Of a DNA stretch of 64,000 nt, positions 25,363 to 33,782 are shown piece by piece. The DNA comes from Ardenticatenaceae bacterium (GTDB lineage Bacteria > Chloroflexota > Anaerolineae > Promineifilales > Promineifilaceae). The position numbers were made by a program, and so were the translations under genes. The stretch is from positions 1 to 64,000 of the forward strand of contig JACKBR010000013.1 in the NCBI GenBank assembly GCA_020634495.1, written 5' to 3'. Within the stretch, counting starts at the first letter, position 1. The number at the start of each line of letters is the position of its first letter. The notes beneath the pieces are model-generated. The model saw only the letters and a program-made list of their open reading frames with translations. It searched no databases and was not told the origin of the DNA.

Positions 25363-26607
25363 ATGAAACGTTTTCGCCTTGTGTTTGGCCTTTGCTTATT
25401 GGTAGGTAGTTTGTTAGTTGGCTGTCAGCTTCAGCTTGATCTGGAGCCGCTACCCACGCGGGTGCAGCCAATTGCCCTGCCAGGAGAATCGTCGGGGATT
25501 CCGGTCACGTTTACCCCTGCGCCAGAAACGGCCGTAGCCTCCAACCAGCTGACCCAATCTGGCCTGCTAGACGCTTTGCCCGTCACCAACACTCCCCTGC
25601 CCATCCCCACCAACACGCCCGTTACCCCTACCAATACCCCCACGCCTACCCCAACCGAAACGCCCATCGGCCCAACTCCGCCGACCATCAAACCGATTGC
25701 CCAGTACAGCTTCAGCGAGGTAATCCCCTTCCAGGCATTTCCTATTCCCGCGGGCAACAACGGCTGGGGGGTACATTGGATTCCCACCGTCAGCCAGGAA
25801 CGCGGCGCAGTGGATCGCTTTGTCAATGAGGCGGTGCGGATGCACATTAAATGGGTTGTGTTCTTGAACGAGGGTACCCAAATTGGCGACAACGACTATC
25901 TTGTTGAAAAATTAGTGGCCAATGGCATTATGCCAGTGATGCGCCTGTACCGCTCTGGGGTGCTGCCCTACGACGGCAACATTGGCCCGATGGTGGCTCA
26001 TTATCGCGCCAAGGGCGTTTATTATTTCCAGCTTTACAACGAGCCAAATGTGAATGTGGAAAATCACCAGGGCTTTGCCAACCCCAACCAATACGCCGAG
26101 GCTTGGGCCGATGCGGCACGACAGGTCATTGCCAATGGCGGCTTCCCTGGGCTGGGAGCCTTAAGCCCTGGCGGCGAATATAACCATTACGACTTTTTAG
26201 CCCGCACCTTGCAGGCGATCAAGTTCAATGGGGATGAAGCGCTGCTGAATCGCACCTGGCTGTCGGTACACAACTATCATGGCGTGCGTGCTTATGATGA
26301 TCCCGACGGCTTTCTGTTGTTCCGCAAATATGATGAGATTGTAGTGGGGCAAATCGGCCGTTCTTTGCCCATGATTGGCACTGAAGGCGGCTCCTACAGC
26401 GCAGACCGCAACGTGGAGCTAGAACTCATCCGCTACCAGTACACCTACATGCGCGACGCAGAGCCGTACTTTTTGGCCTTTAGCTACTGGCTGCTGGCCA
26501 ACAGCGAAGGCGGTGCCCACGATAATACCTGGGAGTGGCAGGCTCTCTTCCGCCCCGGCTTTGTCCATCCGGCCGTCACCGAATTTTTCTACAGAACCTC
26601 CCACTAA
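25363..26607 (+). CDS. Lipoprotein with glycoside-hydrolase-like (clan A type) domain
   Basis: From ATG 25363, a lipoprotein signal peptide ends in the lipobox LVGC, followed by a Pro/Thr-rich stalk (NTPVTPTNTPTPTPTE, to about residue 105) and a roughly 300-residue domain. Two acid motifs fit a TIM-barrel glycosidase of clan A: YNEPNVN (candidate acid/base Glu near residue 225) and IGTEGGSYS (candidate nucleophile Glu near 335), along with WVVFLNEG and SVHNYHG strands. It is predicted to sit outside the membrane and act on a polysaccharide, but substrate and family number are unknown; the residue assignment is inference. A TTG one codon upstream is the alternative start. Confidence 0.72.
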   Translation: MKRFRLVFGLCLLVGSLLVGCQLQLDLEPLPTRVQPIALPGESSGIPVTFTPAPETAVASNQLTQSGLLDALPVTNTPLPIPTNTPVTPTNTPTPTPTETPIGPTPPTIKPIAQYSFSEVIPFQAFPIPAGNNGWGVHWIPTVSQERGAVDRFVNEAVRMHIKWVVFLNEGTQIGDNDYLVEKLVANGIMPVMRLYRSGVLPYDGNIGPMVAHYRAKGVYYFQLYNEPNVNVENHQGFANPNQYAEAWADAARQVIANGGFPGLGALSPGGEYNHYDFLARTLQAIKFNGDEALLNRTWLSVHNYHGVRAYDDPDGFLLFRKYDEIVVGQIGRSLPMIGTEGGSYSADRNVELELIRYQYTYMRDAEPYFLAFSYWLLANSEGGAHDNTWEWQALFRPGFVHPAVTEFFYRTSH

Positions 26608-26618
26608 GTTTGTGGGTC

Positions 26619-27476
26619 TTATTCTAAATCCATAGAAAGCGTTGTGCTGAGCTGCCAGAGTTGTTGGGCCAATTTTGGGTTTTTGGCTGCTTCAGCCAGG
26701 GGGATTGTTTCTTTTTCGTTGAAATATTTGCCATTGGTGTGCGTTAATTCTGGGGCGGTGGCCAGCCAGGTTGGGGCAACGGCTCCTTGTTCTGGTGTGG
26801 CCCAGCCGCGCTTGACCAGCTTCATGATCCAGCCCAAGGGGCCACGCATGTTGCCCAGGTTGGTGCGGATGACGCCGGGATGTACGGCGTTGAGGGTGAC
26901 GCCGCTGCCTTCTAACTGTTGGGCTTCCAGGGGGAAAGTTAGCATATTGCAAAGCTTGGTGCTGGCGTAGGTGCGCATGGGGTGGAAGTCGTGGCCGTAG
27001 GGGGTTTTGTGGAGATCGACACGGCCGTTTGCATACATCCCCGCACTCACATTTACAATTCGGGCCGGGGCGCTGGCTTTTAACCGCTCTTGCAGCAGTT
27101 GGTTGAGCATAAACGGAGCCAGATGATTTACCATGAAGCCTTCTTCCAGCCCGTCGGCGTTGATCTGCTTTTTGGTGGGCCAGACGCCTGCGTTGTTGAT
27201 GAGAACGTTGATTTTGGGATAGCGTTCAAGCAATTCCCGGGCCAGCTGGTGTGTGGTGGCCACTGTGCCTAAATCGCCCACAACCAGATCGATGGTGGCG
27301 TTGGGACTCGTTTGGCAAATTTCTTGAACGGCCGTTTCCCCACGCACTTTATCCCGACTCACCATCACCACATGCACCTGCTGTTTGGCCAATGCCTTCA
27401 CAATTGCCTTGCCAATGCCCGCATTGCCTCCGGTCACCACGTAAACGCGCTCTTTCTTTTCATTGGCTGCCATCAT
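26619..27476 (-). CDS. Short-chain dehydrogenase/reductase (retinol dehydrogenase-like)
   Basis: 285-residue classical-type SDR. The nucleotide motif TGGNAGIGKAIV is at residues 15-26, NNAGVW near 93, catalytic serine in VNVSAGMYANG, and Tyr/Lys in YASTKLCNM near 170-178. Layout and length resemble the RDH/WWOX-like group, with a long loop after the active site. The first Met pair (MM) makes the exact start ambiguous by one codon. It is convergent with the lipoprotein gene, 12 bases apart, and co-directional with the HD gene upstream. Substrate is unknown. Confidence 0.88.
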   Translation of the reverse strand: MMAANEKKERVYVVTGGNAGIGKAIVKALAKQQVHVVMVSRDKVRGETAVQEICQTSPNATIDLVVGDLGTVATTHQLARELLERYPKINVLINNAGVWPTKKQINADGLEEGFMVNHLAPFMLNQLLQERLKASAPARIVNVSAGMYANGRVDLHKTPYGHDFHPMRTYASTKLCNMLTFPLEAQQLEGSGVTLNAVHPGVIRTNLGNMRGPLGWIMKLVKRGWATPEQGAVAPTWLATAPELTHTNGKYFNEKETIPLAEAAKNPKLAQQLWQLSTTLSMDLE

Positions 27477-27503
27477 TGCCTTCCTTTGCCCAATTCAACC
27501 AGA

Positions 27504-28169
27504 TTAATCCAACAAATCTGCCCCTTGAAGCTCGGCTTCAAGATTTTGCCATAGTTTGTTGAATCGTTTCAAACGCTTTTGGGCGGCTCGTTTGGCGGGT
27601 TCCGTGTGCATACTGGCAACCGTTTTGGGCAGCCAACTGGTGTTGTTGCGGGCGCTGTCGATGAGGGATTGGGTGGAACGGCCGTTGCCCTGCATCACAA
27701 TAAGCGGCGTAAAGTGAAACGCAGACGTGAGTCCAATTTTGGCCAGCTTGTCGGCATCCCACAGCACCTGCGACTCTAAATCTTTAAGCGGTTTTTTGCG
27801 CCACAAACCCTGGTGAGACCGGATCGCTTTGGCCACGTGCCCAATCTTCTTTTTGGGAAAGTCAGTGTTGGGCAGGATGTCGTGTGCGGCTTTGGCTCCC
27901 TCTTTGGCATGTCTGGCACCGGTTTCCTTGCGAATGTCATGCAGCCAGGCGGCGGCTTCCACCACTTCGGCATCTGCGCCGGTGAGTTCAGCCAATTTTA
28001 GCGCCAGGGTGACAACGGCCGTTACATGCTCCCACCGGTAATTAAACATGGGATCGGCCGTACCGAATCGCTGCTTTGCCTCATCTTCCGTTGCTTGCTT
28101 CATCGCCTTTTTTACTGTTTTCCGCCAGGGTTTCTTTTTGTTTGTTGAATTTTTGTTGGATTTTGGCAT
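27504..28169 (-). CDS. HD-domain protein (predicted phosphohydrolase)
   Basis: 221 residues; a very basic N-terminal 30 residues (KKKPWRKTVKKAMKQ), then an HD domain: first His in YRWEHVTAVV near 45, the doublet AAWLHDIRKETG near 75, and Asp in LWDADKLAKIG near 140. This matches the metal ligand order of HD phosphohydrolases. The substrate (nucleotide or other phosphoester) is unknown. The basic N terminus might bind nucleic acid. It is divergent from the ABC transporter operon at 28281, sharing a 110-base spacer. Confidence 0.82.
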   Translation of the reverse strand: MPKSNKNSTNKKKPWRKTVKKAMKQATEDEAKQRFGTADPMFNYRWEHVTAVVTLALKLAELTGADAEVVEAAAWLHDIRKETGARHAKEGAKAAHDILPNTDFPKKKIGHVAKAIRSHQGLWRKKPLKDLESQVLWDADKLAKIGLTSAFHFTPLIVMQGNGRSTQSLIDSARNNTSWLPKTVASMHTEPAKRAAQKRLKRFNKLWQNLEAELQGADLLD

Positions 28170-28280
28170 ACAGTCATTTTACCCCGGCAGTTCGTTAATG
28201 CCCATGTTGAGTGGTAAAATCTTCGCCCGAATGCCAAGCCAACTGAAACGTTGGCCAACTCGCATGATTGAGGAGACAGT

Positions 28281-29288
28281 GTGACAGCGATTCAAGTATC
28301 TGATTTAAGTAAATCATTTTTTGTGCCCGTGCGTGAGGCCGGGTTAAAGGCGGCATTGGAAAGCCTGGTGAACCGCAAAACGCGAGAAGTGCAGGCGGTG
28401 CAAAAAGTTTCCTTTTCCATTGAGCCGGGCGAAGTCGTGGGTTTTTTGGGGCCAAATGGAGCGGGAAAAACCACCACGTTGAAAATGCTCTCCGGTTTGC
28501 TCTATCCCACCAAGGGAACGGTTTCGGTTTTAAATTATACGCCCTCGCAGCGAGACAAAAGCTATCTACGGCAAATGACGTTGATTATGGGCAACCGCAA
28601 CCAGCTCTTGTGGGATATTCCCGCGCTAGATTCGTTTGAGCTGAACCGGGCCATTTATCGCTTGCCAGAAGATGAATTCTGCCGCACCCGCGATGAGTTT
28701 ATTGAGCTGCTAGACATGAAGGAGATTGTTACAAAGCCGGTGCGGAACTTGTCGTTGGGCGAGCGCATGAAGGTAGAAATTGCGGCCGCATTGCTGCATA
28801 AGCCTATGGCTCTCTTTTTGGATGAGCCAACGATTGGGCTGGACGTGACGATGCAGCGGCGCATTCGGGCATTTATTCGGGAATACAACCGGCGCTACGG
28901 GGCAACGGTGCTGTTGACCAGCCACTACATGGCCGACGTGGAGGCGTTGTGCAAGCGGGTGATTGTGATTCATCACGGCCGTATTTTGTTTGATGGCGCT
29001 TTAAGCCAGCTGGTTGACCGGTTCAAGGCGCAAAAACGGCTGGTGGTGACGGTGGAAAGTGGTTCCGTCGATTTGTCGCGCTTTGGCGAGGTGGTGTCGC
29101 AGGAGGACGGCCGTATCACGCTTCAGGTTGCCAAAAAGGAAGCGCCAGCCATCACTGCCAAACTACTCAATGAGTATCCCGTGGCCGACCTGCTGGTGGA
29201 AGACCCTTCCATTGAAGATGTGATCGAAGATGTTTTTGCCCAAAGCATTGAACCAGACGCGGAGGCGGAGGCGGCTACGGCCGCATGA
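28281..29288 (+). CDS. ABC-2 type exporter ATP-binding protein
   Basis: 335 residues from GTG 28281 with a GAGGAG ribosome site. Walker A GPNGAGKTTT near residue 59, a Q-loop-like region at LIMGNRNQLLWD, the signature LSLGERMKVEIAAALLH near 155, Walker B ALFLDEPTIGLD, and the H-loop LLTSHYMADVEALC. After the nucleotide domain there is a C-terminal extension of about 90 residues typical of DrrA/YadG-like exporters. It energises the two permeases that follow (29296 and 30372). The exported substrate is unknown; this class moves drugs, lipids or polysaccharides. The stop codon is 5 bases before the next start, so they are coupled. Confidence 0.92.
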   Translation: MTAIQVSDLSKSFFVPVREAGLKAALESLVNRKTREVQAVQKVSFSIEPGEVVGFLGPNGAGKTTTLKMLSGLLYPTKGTVSVLNYTPSQRDKSYLRQMTLIMGNRNQLLWDIPALDSFELNRAIYRLPEDEFCRTRDEFIELLDMKEIVTKPVRNLSLGERMKVEIAAALLHKPMALFLDEPTIGLDVTMQRRIRAFIREYNRRYGATVLLTSHYMADVEALCKRVIVIHHGRILFDGALSQLVDRFKAQKRLVVTVESGSVDLSRFGEVVSQEDGRITLQVAKKEAPAITAKLLNEYPVADLLVEDPSIEDVIEDVFAQSIEPDAEAEAATAA

Positions 29289-29295
29289 GGCAGCT

Positions 29296-30138
29296 ATGAT
29301 CGCAACAACCCCCAAGCCAACCCGGTGGCAGGAAATAAGAACGCTTGCCGATTTTTACCCCATCCAAATGAAATATGCCTCCATTATCACCGTGCAATAT
29401 CCAATGGCGGCGATTTTGTGGCTGATTAGTCTGGTGGTGGAACCCACTATTTATCTGGTGGTCTGGTCTACCATTGCCCGCGAGCAAGGGGGGACGGTGG
29501 GTGGCTTTACCGCTGGCACGTTTGCCGCCTACTACATTGCCTGGACGGCCGTTCGCGTGATGAACATCTCCCTGACGCCGTGGGCCTTTGAAGGGCGCGT
29601 GCAGCGCGGCGAATGGTCGCCTATGCTGGTTCGGCCCATTCACCCTTTTCACCAGGATTTGGCCTTTTTCATTGGCATGAAAGTGCGCGATATGGCCTAT
29701 CTCGTTCCCATTATTACCCTGTTGGTATTGGCCTTTAAGCCAGAGCTAAATCCAACCTGGTGGCAGATTTTTGCCTTTTTGGTTGCCATTTTTACCGGCT
29801 TTGTCATGCGCTTTATCTGGCTGTGGTTTTTGGGGTTAATCACCTTCTGGATTACCCGAATTGCCGCCGTGTTTGATCTATATTTTGCTATCGAGCTGCT
29901 GCTGTCTGGTCGAGTGGTGCCCATCGATCTGCTGCCGAATTGGGCGCAAACCATTTCCAACTGGCTGCCTTACCAATGGTCGTTTGGCTTTCCCATCGAG
30001 GTGATTTTGGGTCGCCTGACGGTGCAAGAAACGCTGATGGGCTTTGGTATGCAGCTTTTGTGGGCAGTGGTGGGCTGGATTTTGATGATGATTTTGTGGC
30101 GTGAAGGTGTGAAAAAATATTCGGCCGTTGGCGCTTGA
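29296..30138 (+). CDS. ABC-2 type permease 1 (PF06182-like)
   Basis: 280 residues from ATG 29296; the longer frame from 29230 overlaps the ATPase gene and starts with an Arg-rich stretch, so it is rejected. Six hydrophobic segments are visible (AAILWLISLVVEPTIYLVVW, AAYYIAWTAVRVM, YLVPIITLLVLAF, IFAFLVAIFTGFVMRFIWLW, FDLYFAIELLLSG, LLWAVVGWILMMILW). The motif QRGEWSPMLVRPIHPF is typical of the ABC2_membrane_6 family. Forms the membrane part of the exporter with permease 2, probably as a heterodimer. Confidence 0.87.
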   Translation: MIATTPKPTRWQEIRTLADFYPIQMKYASIITVQYPMAAILWLISLVVEPTIYLVVWSTIAREQGGTVGGFTAGTFAAYYIAWTAVRVMNISLTPWAFEGRVQRGEWSPMLVRPIHPFHQDLAFFIGMKVRDMAYLVPIITLLVLAFKPELNPTWWQIFAFLVAIFTGFVMRFIWLWFLGLITFWITRIAAVFDLYFAIELLLSGRVVPIDLLPNWAQTISNWLPYQWSFGFPIEVILGRLTVQETLMGFGMQLLWAVVGWILMMILWREGVKKYSAVGA

Positions 30139-30222
30139 TCGGTAATCAGTAATCGGTAATCAGTATGTTAGCTACTTTTTAATTATGATTCGCCCAGCCG
30201 TAAACAGACTGGGCTAGTGTAT

Positions 30223-30300
30223 GAAAGCCTCTTTGAAGCTCTTTTTCAGCCCTGAAAGGGCTTCCATTAGCTAGCCGGGGGCTTCAGCCCTCGGCGAATC
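30223..30300. repeat. GGCTGAAGCCC/AGCTAGCCGGG palindromic repeat, copy 2
   Basis: Holds CAGCCCTGAAAGGGCTTCC, AGCTAGCCGGGGGCTTCAGC and CCTCGGCGAATC, the reverse-complement counterpart of 19531-19626. It splits the two permease genes of the ABC operon. The preceding bases also carry GGTAATCAGTAATCGGTAAT simple repeats. Confidence 0.6.
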
Positions 30301-30371
30301 AGAAACAGGAGTCAGTGAGTGATTTGCTGATTTGCTGAGGTCTGGCCTACTGATCACTGTTTTGGAGAGAA

Positions 30372-31157
30372 ATGGGTTACTTACGACTACTCTGGATTTA
30401 TTTCCGCGTGGGCTTCATGAATGAAGTTCAGTATCGCGTTAACTTTTTTGTGCAGTTGGGACAATCGGCCATTTCTCTGGCAACGGGTCTCATTGTTTTG
30501 TCGTTGGTTTTTACTTACACAGACAGCCTGAACGATTGGAGCCGCCCGGAGCTTTACATTGTGATGGGGGTACACATTATGATTGGCGGTTTTGTGCAGA
30601 TGCTGATTCAGCCCAACATGGTGCGCCTGATGGATGATATTGGCCGGGGCACGCTGGACTACATGCTAACCAAGCCGGAAAATGCGCAACTGTTGGTGAG
30701 CGTGCGTGAACTGCGCTTCTGGCAAACGGTGGATGTTGTCACGGGTTTGGTTGTGATAGGCTGGGGCGTTCGTTCCTTGCACAACACCATGACGGTTTTG
30801 GATGCCCTGATTTTTGTAAGCACCATCGTGTTGGGGCTGGTCATTTTGTACAGCTTTTGGCTGATGCTGGCCTCGCTGGCGTTTTGGTTTATTCGGCTGT
30901 ATGAAATTGTGCAGATTTTCCAAACAATGTACCAGGCGGGGCGCTGGCCCGTGGGCATTTATCCCAGCTGGCTGCGAATTATTCTCACGTTTTTGGTGCC
31001 GGTGGCTTTTGCGGTCACGGTTCCGGCCGAGGCGTTTACTGCGCGGTTGTCGTTGGGGACATTGGGGTTATCTGTGGGGTTAACGGCCGTACTCTTTTTC
31101 ATTGCCAATCGCGTTTGGCGTTGGGGGCTTAGCAACTATTCTGGCGCTTCAGCCTAG
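30372..31157 (+). CDS. ABC-2 type permease 2 (PF06182-like)
   Basis: 261 residues; the ATG at 30372 follows GGAGAGAA. Six hydrophobic segments and the motif IGRGTLDYMLTKPENAQLL, the equivalent of the permease-1 signature, mark the same family. With 28281 and 29296 it forms a three-gene ABC exporter, split only by the palindromic repeat. The motif R-G-x-L-D-x-x-L-x-K/R-P in both permeases is the family hallmark. Substrate is unknown. Confidence 0.88.
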   Translation: MGYLRLLWIYFRVGFMNEVQYRVNFFVQLGQSAISLATGLIVLSLVFTYTDSLNDWSRPELYIVMGVHIMIGGFVQMLIQPNMVRLMDDIGRGTLDYMLTKPENAQLLVSVRELRFWQTVDVVTGLVVIGWGVRSLHNTMTVLDALIFVSTIVLGLVILYSFWLMLASLAFWFIRLYEIVQIFQTMYQAGRWPVGIYPSWLRIILTFLVPVAFAVTVPAEAFTARLSLGTLGLSVGLTAVLFFIANRVWRWGLSNYSGASA

Positions 31158-31167
31158 AGGTGAGCCA

Positions 31168-33036
31168 TCACTCTGGGAAAAAACCGGGAATTAAAATGGT
31201 AAAGGTGGTTCCTTTCGCTAATTCGCTTTGCACAGAAACCGTGCCCCGGTGGGCTTCAACAATCTCTTTGACCAAAGTTAGCCCCAGGCCAGTTCCTTTG
31301 TGCCGCCGTTTAGAGCCACTTTCTACCTGATAAAATCGCTCAAAGATACGGTCAAGCTTATCTTTGGGAATGCCTTCGCCGCTGTCTGTCACTTCAATGC
31401 ACAAACTATCTCCCTCTGCTTTGAATCTTAGGATGATGTGGCCCTCAGGCGGCGTAAATTTGAACGCATTGGAAATTAAATTGTCAAAGACGCGGCGTAA
31501 ATGCGTGCTGTCCCCCCGAATCCAGGGAATTGGTTCCTGAATGTCGGCTTCTAGATGAATATTTAATTCATTTGCCCTCATGCGATAATCCGCCAGTAGT
31601 GAATAGACCAGCATGATTGTGTCGATGTTTTCTCGACGGAGCTCTTGCGTTTCAGCGGCCAGCAGGGCCGTGAGATCGTCTACCAGGTTGGTGAGCATGT
31701 TTACCCGGCGCATAATGATTTTGCCAGATTCGCGCTGTTCTTCATTGAGCGGGCCTAAACTTTCGCTGACCAATAGCTCGGCATGGCCGTAAATGATGCC
31801 AAGCGGTGAGCGCAGCTCATGCGAGACGCTTTGGGTGAAGTTGGCTTTCATCATATCTAGTTCAGCCTGGCGGTTTAGGGCGTCGGCCATGGCGGTGGCC
31901 CGCTGCTGGGTTTCTGCCAGCATTCGCAGATTTTGGATGGCGGTGCCTGCCTGGTGCCCCACGGAAATGGCTAAATCTAGATCGCGCTGGGCAAATGTAC
32001 AGGGTGATTTGTTCAGGTTAAACAGGGCCAACATGCCCAGGCAATTGTCATGGGTTTGTAGGGGAACGCCAATAAAGGAGGTCACGCCCACGTCAATCCA
32101 CTTTTTCATGGCTTCTGCATGATTGGGGTAATTATTCAGCAGGATAGGTTCACTGGTTCTGACAATTTGCCAGGCCAGGCCGCGCGGCCGTGGTGCAGGG
32201 CGCAGGTTCATCCCGCTGGGCACATTATGCGGATAAAATGTCATGATGTCGCGGTCAATCACCAGACCGAGCAGGCCTGCATCAGCGCGTATTAATTCGG
32301 CCGTTAACTTGACAATATTTCCTAAAAGCGTGGGGAGATCGTGGGTTGTGTGGATAGCCCGGCTAATTTCGTTGAGTCGTTTTTCACGGAGCAGCGCCTG
32401 GTTGGTTTGGGTCAAAAGGGTGGCGGTGTTGATTGCCTGGGCTGTCATGTGGGCCAGGGTATGCCCGGTGCTAATTTGGAGTGGGGTTGACGGCCGTATC
32501 TCGTCCCAAAACAGGGCAATGGCACCGCCAAATCTACCCTGGTTGTCTATGAGCGGGAAACTGGCGAAGGAGCGAAAACCTTCTGCCTTAATAAATTCCT
32601 GTACCTCATGGTAGATTGGGTCTGTTTGTGCATCCTCGGCCCAGATTGGCGCTAGATGATGAAGCTGTTCACTGCCGGGCGCTTCACGAAAAATCTGGTT
32701 TACATGATCAATGTAAGGTAGGGAAAGGCCAAATGCGTGAGGGCAGCTGAGGCTGTCGTTTTCCTGGTCGTAAAAAAAGATGGCCATGCGGTCTGGGTGG
32801 AGGGTTTGGCGTACGGCCGTTTCTATTCTAGACCATAAAGAAGGTAAATCATGAACCCCCAACAGCAATTCGGCTGCGGTGGTGAGGGCGGTTAGCGTTT
32901 CAATATTTTGGGGGATGCCGACCAATGAATGATCTTGCATGGCTAACTGAGATCGTAACTGCTCTAACTCGCGGATCAACGCATCTTTGGGTTTGTTGTA
33001 ATCATCCATTTGTCGATCTTGTGGCCGATTTGTCAC
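31168..33036 (-). CDS. Cytosolic sensor histidine kinase with two GAF domains
   Basis: 622 residues from GTG 33036 (AAGG just upstream); ATG 33009 is an alternative. No membrane segments. A short coiled start is followed by GAF 1 (about 50-205; LDPSLW-like, SFPLIDNQGRFGGAIALF), GAF 2 (about 225-370; SFIGVPLQTHDNCLGMLALF), then the HisKA dimerisation helix with phosphorylated His in SVSHELRSPLG near 408, and HATPase_c with N-box NLISNAFKFTPPEG, DSGEGIP and GTGLGLTLVKEIV. It lies downstream of and co-directional with the TetR gene at 33684, with a hairpin between. No response regulator is adjacent. The signal is unknown. Confidence 0.92.
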   Translation of the reverse strand: MTNRPQDRQMDDYNKPKDALIRELEQLRSQLAMQDHSLVGIPQNIETLTALTTAAELLLGVHDLPSLWSRIETAVRQTLHPDRMAIFFYDQENDSLSCPHAFGLSLPYIDHVNQIFREAPGSEQLHHLAPIWAEDAQTDPIYHEVQEFIKAEGFRSFASFPLIDNQGRFGGAIALFWDEIRPSTPLQISTGHTLAHMTAQAINTATLLTQTNQALLREKRLNEISRAIHTTHDLPTLLGNIVKLTAELIRADAGLLGLVIDRDIMTFYPHNVPSGMNLRPAPRPRGLAWQIVRTSEPILLNNYPNHAEAMKKWIDVGVTSFIGVPLQTHDNCLGMLALFNLNKSPCTFAQRDLDLAISVGHQAGTAIQNLRMLAETQQRATAMADALNRQAELDMMKANFTQSVSHELRSPLGIIYGHAELLVSESLGPLNEEQRESGKIIMRRVNMLTNLVDDLTALLAAETQELRRENIDTIMLVYSLLADYRMRANELNIHLEADIQEPIPWIRGDSTHLRRVFDNLISNAFKFTPPEGHIILRFKAEGDSLCIEVTDSGEGIPKDKLDRIFERFYQVESGSKRRHKGTGLGLTLVKEIVEAHRGTVSVQSELAKGTTFTILIPGFFPE

Positions 33037-33039
33037 TTT

Positions 33040-33086
33040 GCCTTAAGGGAACGGCTGTTTTTATGGGGGACTTCCCTTAAAGGCGA
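33040..33086. terminator. Hairpin between TetR and histidine kinase genes
   Basis: GCCTTAAGGGAA (from 33040) pairs with TTCCCTTAAAGGC (to about 33085) with one bulged A. It includes the TetR stop region and the kinase ribosome site, so it may attenuate kinase expression or sequester its start in the shared mRNA. Confidence 0.4.
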
Positions 33087-33684
33087 CAGCACGAAGGCTA
33101 AATAGCGTTAGTTCTTGCGTGACATGGGCTGCTTCTTGTTCCGGCTCTGGTGTGGCCAAAAGCTGTAAGATTACCTCATCAAAGGCACCAGCAAAAGCCT
33201 CGGCGATTCTCCTGCTGTTTTGATCGGGGATTGACCCTTGATTAATTGCCTGGTCTAACGGCCGTTGCCACAGCCGCACCAAACGTTCACGAAAAGTTCT
33301 GCGCTTTTCCTCTAATGACGGAACAGCGCCCACACCCCCAACCAGCAGCAATTGCACCACCGCCGGTTCATATATAGCAATGTTCAGGTAAGCTTGAATG
33401 CCGCGTGACAGCTGTTGGGCCAATTCGCTACGACTGCGAACGGCTTGATCGATTGTTTGCAGCAAAAAATCGGCCGTTTCTTCATAAAGATGAACAAATA
33501 AAGTCTCTTTATCGGGAAAGTAAAAGTAAAATGTGCCGATGGCCACATCCGCCGCTTTTACAATGTCACGCACGGTGGCGGCATAATAGCCCTTTTCAGC
33601 AAACACCTGAACGGCCGCTTGCATCATTGCCGTTCGTTTGGCATCCTTCTTTTGGCGTGTTTTTTCACTGCTTCGATAAGCCAT
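33061..33684 (-). CDS. TetR/AcrR family transcriptional regulator
   Basis: 207 residues from ATG 33684; a TTG 13 codons earlier gives a longer form with no homology-like content. The HTH region is MMQAAVQVFAEKGYYAATVR, then VAIGTFYFYFPDKETLFVHL, classical TetR. The ligand-binding domain is hydrophobic (VVQLLLVGGVGAVPSLEE). It opposes the MocR gene across a 100-base spacer, which may hold its operator, and leads into the histidine kinase gene. The inducer is unknown. Confidence 0.87.
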   Translation of the reverse strand: MAYRSSEKTRQKKDAKRTAMMQAAVQVFAEKGYYAATVRDIVKAADVAIGTFYFYFPDKETLFVHLYEETADFLLQTIDQAVRSRSELAQQLSRGIQAYLNIAIYEPAVVQLLLVGGVGAVPSLEEKRRTFRERLVRLWQRPLDQAINQGSIPDQNSRRIAEAFAGAFDEVILQLLATPEPEQEAAHVTQELTLFSLRAVAFKGSPP

Positions 33685-33782
33685 ATAATTTTCGGCCAGT
33701 TCCTTTGGTAAGATAATGGGCAAATGAAGTGTACGTCAATATCCTATTATGACTATGACATCTTTACTGGTAGCCACTTTCG

